From assembly GCA_002324875.1 (NCBI GenBank), contig NTJG01000010.1:50831-114830 (forward strand): 64,000 nucleotides of DNA, read 5' to 3'. The DNA is from Lysobacteraceae bacterium NML93-0793. Its GTDB lineage: Bacteria > Pseudomonadota > Gammaproteobacteria > Xanthomonadales > Xanthomonadaceae. Made by a program: the position numbers and the translations under genes. Under the pieces are notes generated by a model, which ran no database searches, was not told the DNA's origin, and worked only from the letters and a program-made list of their open reading frames with translations. Shown piece by piece: positions 11,751 to 21,344 of the stretch (positions are counted from its first letter, which is position 1; each line of letters begins with the position of its first letter).

Positions 11751-11891
11751 ATGGCTACCAAGCGCACCTATCAACCCAGCAACCTCAAGCGCAAGCGCGA
11801 CCACGGCTTCCGTGCCCGCATGAAGACGGCCGACGGCCGCAAGATCCTCGCGCGTCGCCGCGCGAAGGGCCGCAAGGTCCTCTCGGCCTGA
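11751..11891 (+). CDS. rpmH: 50S ribosomal protein L34
   Basis: Smallest protein of the large ribosomal subunit. The 46-residue basic protein begins [20 protein letters not shown] and ends [11 protein letters not shown], the full L34 pattern. It is divergent from dnaA and heads rpmH-rnpA-yidC, the conserved arrangement next to bacterial origins. A TTGACC/TAGAAT promoter lies about 40 bases upstream. Confidence 0.99.
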   Translation: MATKRTYQPSNLKRKRDHGFRARMKTADGRKILARRRAKGRKVLSA

Positions 11892-11948
11892 TCCTGCCGG
11901 GCCGGTGAGCTGCATCATTCTGCTCACCTGCCGAATCGCGTCCGTCCC

Positions 11949-12365
11949 GTGAACGCACGTGCCAGCTTCCCGCGGCACGTGCGCGTTCGCGCGCGTGCCG
12001 ATTTCGATCGGATCTTCGCCGACGCGAAGCGCACCGCCTCGCCGCTGCTGGCCGTGCATCTGTTGCGCGAGCCGGGCCTGGCGCGTCTGGGACTGGCGGT
12101 GTCGCGCAAGGTCGATCGCCGTGCGGTCGGTCGCAACCGGATCAAGCGCATCTTGCGCGAAACCTTCCGTCATCTGCAGCCGCAGCTGACGCCGGGTAGT
12201 TATGTCGTCGTCGCCCGTCCCGCCGCGGCCGCCGCCGATGGGGCGACGCTGCAGGCGGCGTTCGTGTCGGCGCTGCGCCGGGCACGCGCGTTGCCGCTCG
12301 ACGCCCCGGACGGCACAATGCCCGCCTCCCCGATATCCCCTACGCCGGCTCCGCCCGGCGCATGA
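11949..12365 (+). CDS. rnpA: Ribonuclease P protein component
   Basis: Protein subunit of RNase P, which binds the catalytic RNA and helps mature tRNA 5' ends. The 138-residue protein uses a GTG start. It carries the basic RNR signature [23 protein letters not shown] near residues 55-77. The C-terminus has a Pro/Ala-rich tail of about 25 residues beyond the usual domain. It lies 57 bases after rpmH and 13 bases before yidC; the small yidD gene often found between rnpA and yidC is absent here. Confidence 0.97.
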   Translation: MNARASFPRHVRVRARADFDRIFADAKRTASPLLAVHLLREPGLARLGLAVSRKVDRRAVGRNRIKRILRETFRHLQPQLTPGSYVVVARPAAAAADGATLQAAFVSALRRARALPLDAPDGTMPASPISPTPAPPGA

Positions 12366-12378
12366 GCCTGCCTGTCCG

Positions 12379-14097
12379 ATGAACCAGATCCGTACCTTCC
12401 TGATCCTTGCCTGGCTGATGGTGGCCGTGTTGCTGTGGATGGAGTGGGGCAAGGAAAAGACCGCCGCCGCCCAGCCGCAGACCAGCGCCGCGCAAGCGTT
12501 GCCCTCGTCGGCGACGGTGCCGACGCCGCAGGTGGGTTCGGCCGCGGTGCCGACGGCGCCGACCGATGCCGCGCCCGTGCCGACGGTGTCGGCAACGACG
12601 CCGGCTGCCGATACGGCCGCCGCGGCGTCGCGCCAGGTGGTCGTGCAGACCGACGTGCTGCGGCTCGTGCTCGAGGGCGGCAACGTCGTCCAGGCCGATC
12701 TGCTCGGCTATCCGCAGACGCGTGACGATGGCGCGCCGCCGGTGCGGATGTTCGACACCGATCCGGCGCATTTCTATGCGGCGCAGAGCGGCTGGGTCAG
12801 CGGCAACAATGCGGCGCCGAGTCACGAGGGCGCGTTCGTCCCCGAAGGTGGCATCACGTCCTACGCGCTGGCCGACGGCGAGACCACCCTGGTCGTGCCC
12901 TTCGTGTGGACCGGCGACGACGGCGTCACGATCCGCCGCAACGTCATGCTGACCCGCGGCGACTACGCGATCGAGGTCCGCGACGAGATCGTCAATGCCG
13001 GCAGCGCGCCGTGGCAGGGCTTCGCCTACCGCCAGCTGATCCGCACCGCGCCCGCGGTCAAGCGCGGCATGACCAATCCCGAGTCCTACAGCCTGACCGG
13101 TGCGACCTGGTTCGGCAGCGAGATCGGCTACGGCCGCCGCCAGCTCGGTGATTTCGAAAGCGACGGTCCGCTCAATGCGCGCGATCGCCAGGTCTGGATC
13201 GCGATGGTCCAGCACCACTTCTTCAGCGCCTGGATCCCGCGTCCTGACGACACCGGCGAGATCTCGATGCAGGTCGACCGCAGCACCGGTGCGCCGCGCT
13301 ACCTGATCCGCGAGCTCGGGCCGCCGGTCGCGGTGGCGCCGGGCCAGCAGGCGACCACGAGCGCCCGGCTGTGGGTCGGCCCCAAGCAGGTCGACCTGAT
13401 CCAGGCCCAGGACGTGCGCGGCCTCGACCGCGTCGTCGACTACAGCCGCTTCTCGATCTTCGCGATGCTCGGCGAAGGCCTGTTCTGGATCCTGGCCAAG
13501 CTGCACGGCCTGATCGGCAACTGGGGCTGGGCCATCATCGGCCTGGTGCTGCTGGTGAAGCTGGCGCTGTATCCGCTGTCGGTCGCCCAGTACAAGTCGA
13601 TGGCGAAGATGCGCAAGTTCCAGCCGCGCATCGCCCAGCTCAAGGAGCGCTACGGCGACGACAAGCAGAAGTTCCAGATGGCGATGATGGAGCTGTACAA
13701 GAAGGAGAAGATCAACCCGATCGGCGGGTGTCTCCCGGTGCTGCTGCAGATGCCGGTGTTCTTCGCGCTGTACTGGGTGCTGCTGGAATCGGTGGAGCTG
13801 CGCCATGCGCCGTGGATGCTGTGGATCCAGGACCTGACCGCGCGCGACCCCTATTTCATCCTGCCGGTGCTCAACATCGCGATCATGTGGGCGACCCAGA
13901 AGCTCACGCCGATGGTCGGCATGGATCCGATGCAGCAGAAGATCATGCAGCTGATGCCGGTCGTGTTCGGCGTGATCATGGTGTTCTTCCCGTCGGGCCT
14001 GGTGCTGTACTGGGTCACCAACGGCGGCCTCGGCCTGCTGCAGCAGTGGTGGATGATCCGCCGCTACAGCGAGGCGCCGGCGCCCGCCAAGGCTTGA
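12379..14097 (+). CDS. yidC: Membrane protein insertase YidC
   Basis: Inserts and folds inner-membrane proteins, alone or with Sec. The 572-residue protein has an N-terminal membrane helix (about residues 5-22), an Ala/Pro/Thr-rich linker, a large periplasmic beta domain (about 75-350) and the conserved five-helix C-terminal core. This starts near [20 protein letters not shown], includes [12 protein letters not shown] cytoplasmic residues and [20 protein letters not shown], and ends near [10 protein letters not shown]. Length is normal for gammaproteobacteria. It follows rnpA by 13 bases. A GC hairpin lies just after the stop. Confidence 0.98.
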   Translation: MNQIRTFLILAWLMVAVLLWMEWGKEKTAAAQPQTSAAQALPSSATVPTPQVGSAAVPTAPTDAAPVPTVSATTPAADTAAAASRQVVVQTDVLRLVLEGGNVVQADLLGYPQTRDDGAPPVRMFDTDPAHFYAAQSGWVSGNNAAPSHEGAFVPEGGITSYALADGETTLVVPFVWTGDDGVTIRRNVMLTRGDYAIEVRDEIVNAGSAPWQGFAYRQLIRTAPAVKRGMTNPESYSLTGATWFGSEIGYGRRQLGDFESDGPLNARDRQVWIAMVQHHFFSAWIPRPDDTGEISMQVDRSTGAPRYLIRELGPPVAVAPGQQATTSARLWVGPKQVDLIQAQDVRGLDRVVDYSRFSIFAMLGEGLFWILAKLHGLIGNWGWAIIGLVLLVKLALYPLSVAQYKSMAKMRKFQPRIAQLKERYGDDKQKFQMAMMELYKKEKINPIGGCLPVLLQMPVFFALYWVLLESVELRHAPWMLWIQDLTARDPYFILPVLNIAIMWATQKLTPMVGMDPMQQKIMQLMPVVFGVIMVFFPSGLVLYWVTNGGLGLLQQWWMIRRYSEAPAPAKA

Positions 14098-14120
14098 CCG
14101 CCGCGGCATGCACTCCCGTC

Positions 14121-14146
14121 ACGAGCCCGCCCTCCGGCGGGCTCGT
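14121..14146 (+). terminator. Possible terminator or attenuator hairpin after yidC
   Basis: A perfect 11-bp inverted repeat (14121-14131 with 14136-14146, 4-base loop) between yidC and mnmE. Only a short T-containing tail follows, so termination may be partial. Confidence 0.5.
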
Positions 14147-14167
14147 GCGTTTAGGCAGAATCCCCGG

Positions 14168-15508
14168 ATGACCCAGCGCACTCACGCCACCGACACCATC
14201 GTCGCCATCGCCACGCCCGCAGGGTCGGGCGGCGTCGGCATCGTGCGGCTGTCGGGGCCGCAGGCGCGGGCGATCGCCGGGACCATCTGCGCCCGCGCCC
14301 TGCGTCCCCGTCACGCGCACCACGTGCGCTTCCGCGACCACGATGCGACCGTGATCGACGACGGGCTCGCGCTGCTGTTCGTCGGGCCGGCCAGCTACAC
14401 CGGTGAGGACGTCGTCGAACTGCAGGCGCACGGCAGCCCGGTCGTGCTGCAGCTGCTGCTGGCACGCTGTCGCGCACTCGGTGCCCGGCTCGCCCGGCCG
14501 GGTGAATTCAGCGAGCGCGCCTTCCTCAACGGCCGGCTCGATCTGGCCCAGGCCGAGGCCGTGGCCGATCTGATCGCCGCGGGCGACGTGCGCGCCGCCC
14601 GCGCCGCGCGTCGTTCGCTCGACGGCGTGTTCTCCGCGCGCTGCGAGGCGATCGCGGCCGAACTGCTGCACCTGCGCGTGCACGTCGAGGCGATGATCGA
14701 TTTCTCCGACGAGCCCATCGACGCGCTCGGCGGCGACGAGGTGGCCCGCCGCATCGCCCGCGTGGCCGACGCCGTGGCCACGCTCGAAGAGGAGGCCGAC
14801 CGCGGCCGCAAACTGCGCGACGGCCTGCACGTGGTGATCGTGGGGCCGCCCAACGCAGGCAAGAGCTCGCTGCTCAATGCCCTGGCCGGCAGCGAGCGCG
14901 CGATCGTCACCGACATCGCCGGCACCACCCGCGACCTGCTGGAGGAAACCGTGCGCATCGGCAGCGCCGAACTCACGCTGGTCGACACCGCCGGCCTGCG
15001 CGAGGCCGGGGACGACATCGAACGCGAAGGCATGCGCCGCGCGCGGGCCGAACTGCAGCGCGCCGATCTCGCGCTCGTGGTCGTGGACGCGCGCGACCCC
15101 GCACAGGGCCTGGCCGCCGTCGCCGACGACGTGGCCGGGGTGGCCGACCGGATCGTGGTCCACAACAAGATCGATCTCGTCGCGGACGGGCAGGCCACCG
15201 CAGACGGTCTGGCCGTGTCCGCACGCACCGGCGCCGGTCTGGACGCGGTGCGCGCCGAACTGCAGCGACGGCTCGGCACCGAGTCCGCCGGCGAGGGCGC
15301 CTTCACCGCGCGCCAGCGTCATGTCGACGCACTGCGCGCCGCTGCCGCCGCACTGGACGACGCCGCGGCCACGCTGCGTGGCGAGGCCCTGGAACTGACC
15401 GCCGAAGCCCTGCGCGCCGCGCACGATGCGATCGGCGCGATCACCGGACGCGTCGGCGCGGACGATCTTCTCGGCCACATCTTCTCCAGCTTCTGCATCG
15501 GCAAATGA
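14168..15508 (+). CDS. mnmE: tRNA modification GTPase MnmE
   Basis: With MnmG forms the 5-carboxymethylaminomethyl group on wobble uridine of certain tRNAs. The 446-residue protein begins [19 protein letters not shown], has the N-terminal folate-binding domain, a G domain with G1 GPPNAGKSS near residues 224-232, [15 protein letters not shown] and NKIDL, and the required C-terminal FCIGK. The start at 14168 is preferred over an upstream frame because it gives the standard N-terminus. It is last in the rpmH-rnpA-yidC-mnmE cluster. Confidence 0.98.
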   Translation: MTQRTHATDTIVAIATPAGSGGVGIVRLSGPQARAIAGTICARALRPRHAHHVRFRDHDATVIDDGLALLFVGPASYTGEDVVELQAHGSPVVLQLLLARCRALGARLARPGEFSERAFLNGRLDLAQAEAVADLIAAGDVRAARAARRSLDGVFSARCEAIAAELLHLRVHVEAMIDFSDEPIDALGGDEVARRIARVADAVATLEEEADRGRKLRDGLHVVIVGPPNAGKSSLLNALAGSERAIVTDIAGTTRDLLEETVRIGSAELTLVDTAGLREAGDDIEREGMRRARAELQRADLALVVVDARDPAQGLAAVADDVAGVADRIVVHNKIDLVADGQATADGLAVSARTGAGLDAVRAELQRRLGTESAGEGAFTARQRHVDALRAAAAALDDAAATLRGEALELTAEALRAAHDAIGAITGRVGADDLLGHIFSSFCIGK

Positions 15509-15657
15509 CGGGGCCGGTCGTTCGGAAGCGTGAACCGCAGCACGCTTCAGCGGCTTGACCGGCCGTCGTCACCCGCCGTACAGACAGGCAAAGGTTGACA
15601 AATCGGCGCCGCTGCCGCGTCCTACGCAATCTTGCAGACATGCATCCTTGGGGAAAG

Positions 15658-16707
15658 ATGATGGTCTCGAAGCATTCGACGCCCGCCCGGTCGTCGCGGG
15701 CGCGTCTGGCTGCGGCGCTCTGTGTCGCGGTCGCACTCACGGCCTGTGGCAGCCAGGACGACACGTCCGCGCCCGCGGCAGCCGGGGGCGAACCGGCGGC
15801 GGTCACCCAGCAGGCGGCCGAACAGGCCGCGCGCCAGCAGCAGGCGGCCGACGATGCGATCGCGGGACTGTCACTCGACGAACTGCGCACCGCCGCGAAC
15901 GCGGCGTACCAGGAGAGCCGGCTGTACTCGCCGGCCGGGCAGAACGCGATGGAGTACTACCTCGCGGTCCGCGAGAAGGAAGCCGGTGACCCGGCCGCCT
16001 CCAGCGCACTGATCGATCTGCTGCCGATGACCGTCATCGCCACCGAGCAGAGCCGTGACCGCGCCGACTTCGCCGAGGCGCGTCGGCTGCTCGGCCTGAT
16101 CGAACGTGCCGATGCCAGCCACCCGGCGCTCGAGCGCCTGCGCGCGAGCATCGTCACGGCCGAAGAGCAACTGGCCCGCAAGACCGAACAGCAGCAGCTC
16201 ACGGCCGAACAGGAGGCCCAGCGCCAGCAGCAGCTCGAGCGTGATCGCGCCCAGCAGCAGCAACAGCAGCAGGCCGCCGCGGCCCAGCAGCTGGCGCAGC
16301 AGCAACAGGCGGCCGCCGAGGAGGCCGCGCGCGAGGAGACCGCACGCCAGGAGGCGGCCCGTCAGGAAGCCGCGCGTCGCGAGGCGGCCCAGCAGGAAGC
16401 CGCGCGTGCGGCGCCCGCGCCCACGCCGGCACCCGCTGCGCAGGCGCCGGCGCAGTTGCGTCCATTGAGCACGCCGGCCCCGCGCTATCCGCAGGAAGCC
16501 TTGCGCTCGGGCACCTCGGGCGAAGTGCAGGTCGAGTTCACCGTCGGCGTCGACGGGTCGGTGACCAGCGCGCGCGTGGTGCGTGCCGATCCGCCGCGCA
16601 CCTTCGATCGCGAAGCGCTCACCGCGGTGCGCCGCTGGCGCTTCGAGCCGGTGCCCGCGCCGGTGACCACGCGGCGCACGATCGGCTTCTCGCCGGACAA
16701 CAACTGA
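15658..16707 (+). CDS. TonB C-terminal-domain lipoprotein with a Gln/Ala coiled coil
   Basis: Roughly 349 residues: a lipoprotein-type signal (ALTACGS) after an Arg-rich N-terminus, a helical region (about 75-170), a long Gln/Ala/Glu/Arg-rich coiled coil (about 170-255), a Pro/Ala linker, and a C-terminal TonB domain from about residue 270 (APRYPQEALRSG, VDGSVTSARVV, ALTAVRRWRFEPV). It lacks an ordinary TonB transmembrane helix and has no exbB/exbD partner here. ATG codons at 15640, 15658 and 15661 are all possible; GGGGAAAG precedes the last two. It could be an outer-membrane- or periplasm-anchored adaptor rather than a true energy transducer. Confidence 0.82.
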   Translation: MMVSKHSTPARSSRARLAAALCVAVALTACGSQDDTSAPAAAGGEPAAVTQQAAEQAARQQQAADDAIAGLSLDELRTAANAAYQESRLYSPAGQNAMEYYLAVREKEAGDPAASSALIDLLPMTVIATEQSRDRADFAEARRLLGLIERADASHPALERLRASIVTAEEQLARKTEQQQLTAEQEAQRQQQLERDRAQQQQQQQAAAAQQLAQQQQAAAEEAAREETARQEAARQEAARREAAQQEAARAAPAPTPAPAAQAPAQLRPLSTPAPRYPQEALRSGTSGEVQVEFTVGVDGSVTSARVVRADPPRTFDREALTAVRRWRFEPVPAPVTTRRTIGFSPDNN

Positions 16708-16727
16708 GTCCGGCTTCCACCGGTCGA

Positions 16728-16758
16728 AAAAAAGCCCGGCAGCGATGCCGGGCTTTTT
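16728..16758. terminator. Bidirectional rho-independent terminator
   Basis: An 8-bp GC stem flanked by A runs on the left and T runs on the right, between the converging TonB-domain gene and the ABC permease gene, so it can serve both strands. Confidence 0.88.
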
Positions 16759-16807
16759 CGTGAAAGGCGGCGCGCAGCCGCCGATGGCACACAGGGGCGC
16801 GCCGGGC

Positions 16808-17992
16808 TCAACCCGCCACGGCCAGGCGCTCCTGCTGGTAGCGGCGCACCGCGGCGAACCACAGCAGGCCGGCCAGCGCGAGGCTCGCGGCCAGGTACAG
16901 CGCCCAGACCTCCATCGTGATCGGCTCGGCCCGGATCACCTTCAGCAGCAGCTGGTTCTGGGCCAGGAACGGCACCGCGAACTGCCACAGCTCGGTCTTG
17001 ATCGGGTTCATCATCAGCACGAAGCTCGGCACCATCGGCAGCAGCATCAGCCACACGATGTGGCTCTGCGCCTCCTTCATGCTCTTGGCGGTCGCGGCCA
17101 GGAACGTCAGCAGCGAGGTGCCGATGAACAGCATCGGCAGCAGCACCAGCAGCATCTTGCCGATCGCCGCGAAGCTCACGTCGAGCATCCGCGCGGTGCC
17201 GCTGCCCATCTGCGCACTGAGCTTGAACGCGAGCAGGGTCAGCAGCAGCGAGGTGATGCCGATCATGCAGGCGGCGGCGATCTTGCCGCTGACGATCGCG
17301 CCGCGCGCCGCGGGCGTCGCCAGCAACGGCTCCAGCGACTGGCGCTCACGCTCGCCGGCGGTGGCATCGAGAATCAGATACGAGCCGCCGATGAAGCTCG
17401 ACAGGATCAGCAGATACGGCAGCAGGATCGACAGCATCACGCCGCGCTTGGCTTCCTCCGTCGCCAGGTCGCGGGTACCGACCGCGACCGGCTGCACCAC
17501 CGCCGGATCCACGCCGCGCGCGAGCAGCCGCAAGGCACCGACCTGCTGGCCGTAGCCGGCCACCGCGGCGCGCACCCGGGCGGCCGGTGTCTGCGCATTG
17601 CGGCGCGTGCTGTCGCTGATGATCTCGACGGTTGCCGGGCGGCCGGCATGCCAGTCGTCGGCGAACGACGCGGGAATCTCGATCGCCACCTCCACCTGCT
17701 GCGCGGCGATCGCGGCGTCGAGATCGGCCGGCGGATCGATCGCGCGGATGCCCAGCGTGCCCAGGTGCGCGATCAGATTCGGTGCGTGTTCGGCGCCGAT
17801 CACCGGCACCTCGAGTTCGCGGTCGAGTTCGGTCTTCATCCGCGACTCGGCCATCGCCTGCATGCCGAACATCATCAACGGATACATCAGCGGGCCGAGC
17901 AGCAGGGCCATGAACAGCGTGCGCCGGTCGCGGCCGATGTCCAGCAGCTCCTTGCGCGCCACGCTCAGCATCCAGCGCAGATAGGGACTCAT
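16808..17992 (-). CDS. ABC-2 type exporter permease (NatB-like)
   Basis: Membrane subunit of an ABC exporter. The 394-residue protein has an N-terminal membrane helix (about residues 23-45), a large extracytoplasmic loop (about 50-185), then five to six hydrophobic helices to the end, with a GERERQSLEPLLATP motif at the start of the membrane block that is typical of NatB/YhaP permeases. It overlaps the ATPase gene by 4 bases, so the two are translationally coupled. NatAB of Bacillus exports sodium; substrate here cannot be read from sequence. Confidence 0.9.
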   Translation of the reverse strand: MSPYLRWMLSVARKELLDIGRDRRTLFMALLLGPLMYPLMMFGMQAMAESRMKTELDRELEVPVIGAEHAPNLIAHLGTLGIRAIDPPADLDAAIAAQQVEVAIEIPASFADDWHAGRPATVEIISDSTRRNAQTPAARVRAAVAGYGQQVGALRLLARGVDPAVVQPVAVGTRDLATEEAKRGVMLSILLPYLLILSSFIGGSYLILDATAGERERQSLEPLLATPAARGAIVSGKIAAACMIGITSLLLTLLAFKLSAQMGSGTARMLDVSFAAIGKMLLVLLPMLFIGTSLLTFLAATAKSMKEAQSHIVWLMLLPMVPSFVLMMNPIKTELWQFAVPFLAQNQLLLKVIRAEPITMEVWALYLAASLALAGLLWFAAVRRYQQERLAVAG

Positions 17993-18735
17993 GCCAGCAG
18001 GCCCTCGTCGGTGCCGATCGCGCGCACGAACGCGTCCTCGAGGTTGTCGGTGGAAAAGCGCGCGCGCAGCTCGTCGGCACTGCCGTCGGCCACCACGCGG
18101 CCCTTGGCGATGATGACGATGCGGTCACACAGCGCGGCGACCTCCTGCATGATGTGGCTGGAGAAGATCACGCAGCGGCCGTCGTCGCGCAGCTTGAACA
18201 GGAACTCGCGCATTGCACGCGTGGTCATCACGTCCAGGCCGTTGGTCGGCTCGTCGAGGATGACGTTGCGCGGATCGTGCACCAGCGCGCGGGCGATCGC
18301 GGTCTTGGTGCGCTGGCCCTGGCTGAAGCCTTCGGTCTGACGATCGAGGATCTCGCCCATGTCGAGCTGGTCGCTGAGCACCTGCGTGCGCGCGTCGATC
18401 TCGGCCTTCGTCAGGCCGTGCAGCTCGCCGAAGTAGCGGATGTTCTCGCGCGCGGTCAGGCGCTTGTACACGCCGCGCGCATCCGGCAGCACGCCGAGCA
18501 CGCGGCGTACCGCGGCCGGATCCCGTGCCGCGTCGATGCCGTCCACCAGCACCTGGCCGCGATCGGGCTTCATCAGCGTGTAGAGCATGCGCAGCGTGGT
18601 CGTCTTGCCGGCGCCGTTGGGACCGAGCAGCCCGGTGATGCGGCCGTCCTCGGCGACGAAGTCGACGCCGTCGACGGCCTGGACCGTGCCGGTCTTCGTC
18701 TTGAACGCCTTGTGCAGGTGTTGGGCGGTGATCAT
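17989..18735 (-). CDS. ABC transporter ATP-binding protein (NatA-like)
   Basis: Nucleotide-binding subunit for the overlapping NatB-like permease. The 248-residue protein has Walker [10 protein letters not shown], the signature SQGQRTK (C-loop variant), Walker [14 protein letters not shown] and a switch His in FSSHIMQEV. It is first in a two-gene operon and is preceded by an intergenic segment with short GATT-type repeats. Confidence 0.92.
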   Translation of the reverse strand: MITAQHLHKAFKTKTGTVQAVDGVDFVAEDGRITGLLGPNGAGKTTTLRMLYTLMKPDRGQVLVDGIDAARDPAAVRRVLGVLPDARGVYKRLTARENIRYFGELHGLTKAEIDARTQVLSDQLDMGEILDRQTEGFSQGQRTKTAIARALVHDPRNVILDEPTNGLDVMTTRAMREFLFKLRDDGRCVIFSSHIMQEVAALCDRIVIIAKGRVVADGSADELRARFSTDNLEDAFVRAIGTDEGLLA

Positions 18736-18740
18736 CGAAA

Positions 18741-18864
18741 GTCCGTGATGGGTGATTGGTGATTCGTGATTGGGAAACGCGGGATTCGTGAGGGGATAGA
18801 AGGTGATTGCGAGCGCGGCTTCGGCTGGCCGCTTCGAATCACAAATCCCGAATCACCCATGACG
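18741..18864. repeat. Clustered direct and inverted GTGATTSG-type repeats
   Basis: The left arm (18741-18774) has four short GTGAT units in tandem (GTGATGG, GTGATTGG, GTGATTCG, GTGATTGGG), with another GATTCGTG at 18783. The right arm (18835-18864) has the same motif inverted (AATCACAAATC, GAATCACCCATGAC). The two arms can pair over about 60 bases in the natA-peptidase spacer. Low-complexity intergenic repeat; function unknown. Confidence 0.7.
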
Positions 18865-18868
18865 GCCG

Positions 18869-20395
18869 TCAAGGCTCCCACCCGTTGAAGCTCGTGAACG
18901 GCGCCACAGGCCGCATCGCATCGAGGCAGGTGGCATCGAGCGCCGCGGCATCGGTGCTCTCGACGAACTGCGCCAGCAGCTTGGGCATGCAGCCCAGCGC
19001 CAGCGTGCCGTGGCCCTGGCCGGCGAGTACGAGGTGGCGGCCGTTGGGCAGGCCGGCGAGCACGCGTTCGGCGTAGGCGGGCGGCGTGACCGGATCGAGC
19101 GCACCCGACAGCAGCAGTGCCGGCACGTCGGACTGCAGCGCGGCGGTGTGGTTCGCCGGCGGCGCACCGGCCGGCCAGGTGCGGCAGGCCCCGAAGAACA
19201 GCTGCGCCAGCTCGGGGCCAAGTACGGTATCGGCCGCACCGGCGTCTTCCCGGTAGCGGGCCGCGTCCTCGGCGCAGATCACCGACCACTGCATGCCGCG
19301 CGTCATCTGCCCGCCGACGTTCTGGTTCATCAGTTGCGACAGTGCCATCAACGGCGCATAGCGCCCCTGGCTGGCCTCGTCGAGCATCAGGGGCAGCAGC
19401 GACGCGGTCTGCGGCGCATACGAGAACAGGAACGCCAGACCGGACACGGTATCGGGGGTTACCATGCCGTCGCGTTGCGCGCCGGTGGTGGGATCGCGAT
19501 AGACCACCGGCGCGGGTGCGCTGCGCAAGGTCGCCAGCACGGCGCGCAACTGCGCCTGCAGATCCGTCGGGAAGCGGGCCCGGCATGCCGCGTCCTGCGC
19601 GCACTGCTGCGCCTGCAGCGCGAGCGCGTTCTCGAACGTCCGCGCGAACTCGCCGCCGACCACCAGATCGTTCGGCGCCACGCCGTCGAGCACCAGGCTG
19701 CGGGTGTGCTGCGGATAGGCCATCGCGTACTGCTGCGCGACGCGCGTGCCGTAGGAGCCGCCGATCAGGTTCAGCTGCCCGGCGCCGAGCGCGGCGCGTA
19801 CGGTGTCGAGGTCGCGGATCGCGTTGGCGGTGGTGTAGAACCGCGGATCGGCGCGGCCTTCCAGCCCGGCGAGACACCGGCCCACCCAGGCGTCGAGATC
19901 GGCGTCGGTGGGCGTGGTCAGCGCATCGAGTTCCATCGGCGCGCCGTCGGCGTCCACGCAGTCGAGCGGGTTCGATCCGCCGGTGCCGCGCTGGTCGATC
20001 AGCACGATGTCGCGCTGGCGGCGCACTTCGCGCAAGGCGCCGTTGATGTGCGTGGCCAGCGCGGTCGCCGCCTGGCCCGGCCCGCCGGCGAGGAAGACCA
20101 CCGGATCACCGGTGCCGCCGTCGCTGTTGCCGGCCGGCAGCCAGGCGATGTTGAGGCCGATGCGGCGTCCGTCGGGCGCGTCCGGATTCTCGGGGACCTC
20201 GAACGTCGCGCACTGGGCTTCCACACGCGTGGCGGCATTGCCGCCGTCGAGCGTGCAGGCGTGGAACGGGATCTCGCCGAACATCCGCGCCGGGCGTGCG
20301 CCATCGGCGCCACCGGTGGCCGGTGCACCGCCGCCGCAGCCGGCGAGCGCGGCGCTCGCGGCCAGGGCCAGCAGGGTGAGTCGCATGGGTCTCAT
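18869..20395 (-). CDS. S33-family alpha/beta-hydrolase peptidase lipoprotein (tripeptidyl aminopeptidase-like)
   Basis: Probable exported serine peptidase removing N-terminal di- or tripeptides. The 508-residue protein has a lipoprotein signal (ALAGCGGG, Cys near residue 19), an alpha/beta-hydrolase core with the oxyanion segment FLAGGPGQAA and DQRGTGGS, the nucleophile elbow GGSYGTR, a cap domain, and a TAP-like C-terminal region with GALDPVTP (catalytic Asp) and GQGHG (catalytic His). ATG at 20395 overlaps the stop of the XRE gene; ATG at 20386 is an alternative. It is last in a three-gene minus-strand set with a membrane protein and an XRE regulator. Confidence 0.9.
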   Translation of the reverse strand: MRPMRLTLLALAASAALAGCGGGAPATGGADGARPARMFGEIPFHACTLDGGNAATRVEAQCATFEVPENPDAPDGRRIGLNIAWLPAGNSDGGTGDPVVFLAGGPGQAATALATHINGALREVRRQRDIVLIDQRGTGGSNPLDCVDADGAPMELDALTTPTDADLDAWVGRCLAGLEGRADPRFYTTANAIRDLDTVRAALGAGQLNLIGGSYGTRVAQQYAMAYPQHTRSLVLDGVAPNDLVVGGEFARTFENALALQAQQCAQDAACRARFPTDLQAQLRAVLATLRSAPAPVVYRDPTTGAQRDGMVTPDTVSGLAFLFSYAPQTASLLPLMLDEASQGRYAPLMALSQLMNQNVGGQMTRGMQWSVICAEDAARYREDAGAADTVLGPELAQLFFGACRTWPAGAPPANHTAALQSDVPALLLSGALDPVTPPAYAERVLAGLPNGRHLVLAGQGHGTLALGCMPKLLAQFVESTDAAALDATCLDAMRPVAPFTSFNGWEP

Positions 20396-20592
20396 GACAC
20401 ATCCTCGAACAGGAAAATGGATTCGATCGGCTCGCCGAACGCGCGCGCGATCCGGAACGCCAGCGGCAGGCTGGGATCGTACTTGCCGGTCTCGATCGCG
20501 TTGATCGTCTGTCTCGATACCTCCAGACGTTCGCCGAGCTGCGCTTGTGACCAGCCCTGCGCCTCGCGCAGTTCGCGCACCCGGCTTTTCAT
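20392..20592 (-). CDS. Small XRE-family helix-turn-helix regulator
   Basis: A 66-residue DNA-binding protein that is almost entirely an HTH_3 domain (ELREAQGWSQAQLGERLEVSRQTINAIETGKYDPSL, broken here across helices). The ending GEPIESIFLFED is typical of the short YozG/PlcR-like regulators that travel with a small membrane protein. It lies 22 bases after the membrane protein gene and overlaps the peptidase start by 4 bases. The start at 20592 (MKSRVRELR) is the standard one; upstream sequence in frame is not coding. Likely autoregulatory. Confidence 0.92.
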   Translation of the reverse strand: MKSRVRELREAQGWSQAQLGERLEVSRQTINAIETGKYDPSLPLAFRIARAFGEPIESIFLFEDVS

Positions 20593-20614
20593 CGGCGTGC
20601 GTCCGTGACCCGGC

Positions 20615-21196
20615 TCACCGGTAGCGCCGCGCGACGACGAGCTTCGCCAGCCCGTAGACGCCGCAGATCGCGGGGAACACCCACAGCATCGCGGCGCTGG
20701 CCGGCACGTCGATGACCCGCGCACCCTGCAGGAAGCCGCCGGTCATGTAGGCCAGCGACACGCCCGCGGCCGCGATGCAGATCGCCTCGAGTTCGATGCG
20801 CTGCTGCAGTTCGTCGATGTCGCGGATGTAACCGATCATCGCGTGCAGCACGAGTGCGATCGGCGGCACCGGCAGCAGCGCGACCAGCGCGCGCAGGCCC
20901 GGGCCTTCGATCTGGCGCAGCAGCAGCAACGAGACGATCAGCAGCGCGGCATAGGCCGCCATCGCGACGACCATGGCACGCGTGTAACGCCGCTGCACGT
21001 CGGGTCGGGCCGCGCTGCAGTCGCCTGCCCCGACGGCCGAGGCGGCGATACCGGCGACGAGGGTCGCACCCACGAACACCAGCGGGGCCAGCCACGACGG
21101 CGCGCCGGCGACCAGCAGGCGGATCGCGACCGCGGCGGCCATCAGGATCAGGGACAGACCGAACAGGGGACGACGAAGACGGGAGGAGGTCGACAT
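20615..21196 (-). CDS. Integral membrane protein paired with an XRE regulator
   Basis: A 193-residue protein with four to five predicted membrane helices (about residues 10-30, 37-57, 77-95, 105-125, 135-190 in two segments). Function unknown. It is the first gene of the membrane protein-XRE-S33 peptidase set, an arrangement in which the XRE protein usually controls the membrane protein. ATG codons at 21202 and 21196 are both possible. The upstream region has two copies of CTTGACACA on the minus strand (near 21208-21216 and 21246-21254), one a possible -35 element and together a possible operator. Confidence 0.78.
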   Translation of the reverse strand: MSTSSRLRRPLFGLSLILMAAAVAIRLLVAGAPSWLAPLVFVGATLVAGIAASAVGAGDCSAARPDVQRRYTRAMVVAMAAYAALLIVSLLLLRQIEGPGLRALVALLPVPPIALVLHAMIGYIRDIDELQQRIELEAICIAAAGVSLAYMTGGFLQGARVIDVPASAAMLWVFPAICGVYGLAKLVVARRYR

Positions 21197-21286
21197 GGTC
21201 ATGTGTCAAGTGAGCTTGACAGCGAGCATCGCGGGTCGACCTCCGTGTGTCAAGCACCCTTTACACAAATCACATCGCTGCAGCCA

Positions 21287-21341
21287 CGCGCTGGCGCGCG
21301 AAGGGGGCGTTCGCGAGACAGCTTCTTCGCGCGCCAGCGCG
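21287..21341. repeat. 17-bp perfect inverted repeat after the M50-like gene
   Basis: Arms 21287-21303 and 21325-21341 are perfect reverse complements with a 21-base spacer. The element sits immediately past the stop of the minus-strand M50-like gene. It may be a factor-dependent terminator or a REP-like element; no T run follows. Confidence 0.75.
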
Positions 21342-21344
21342 CTT

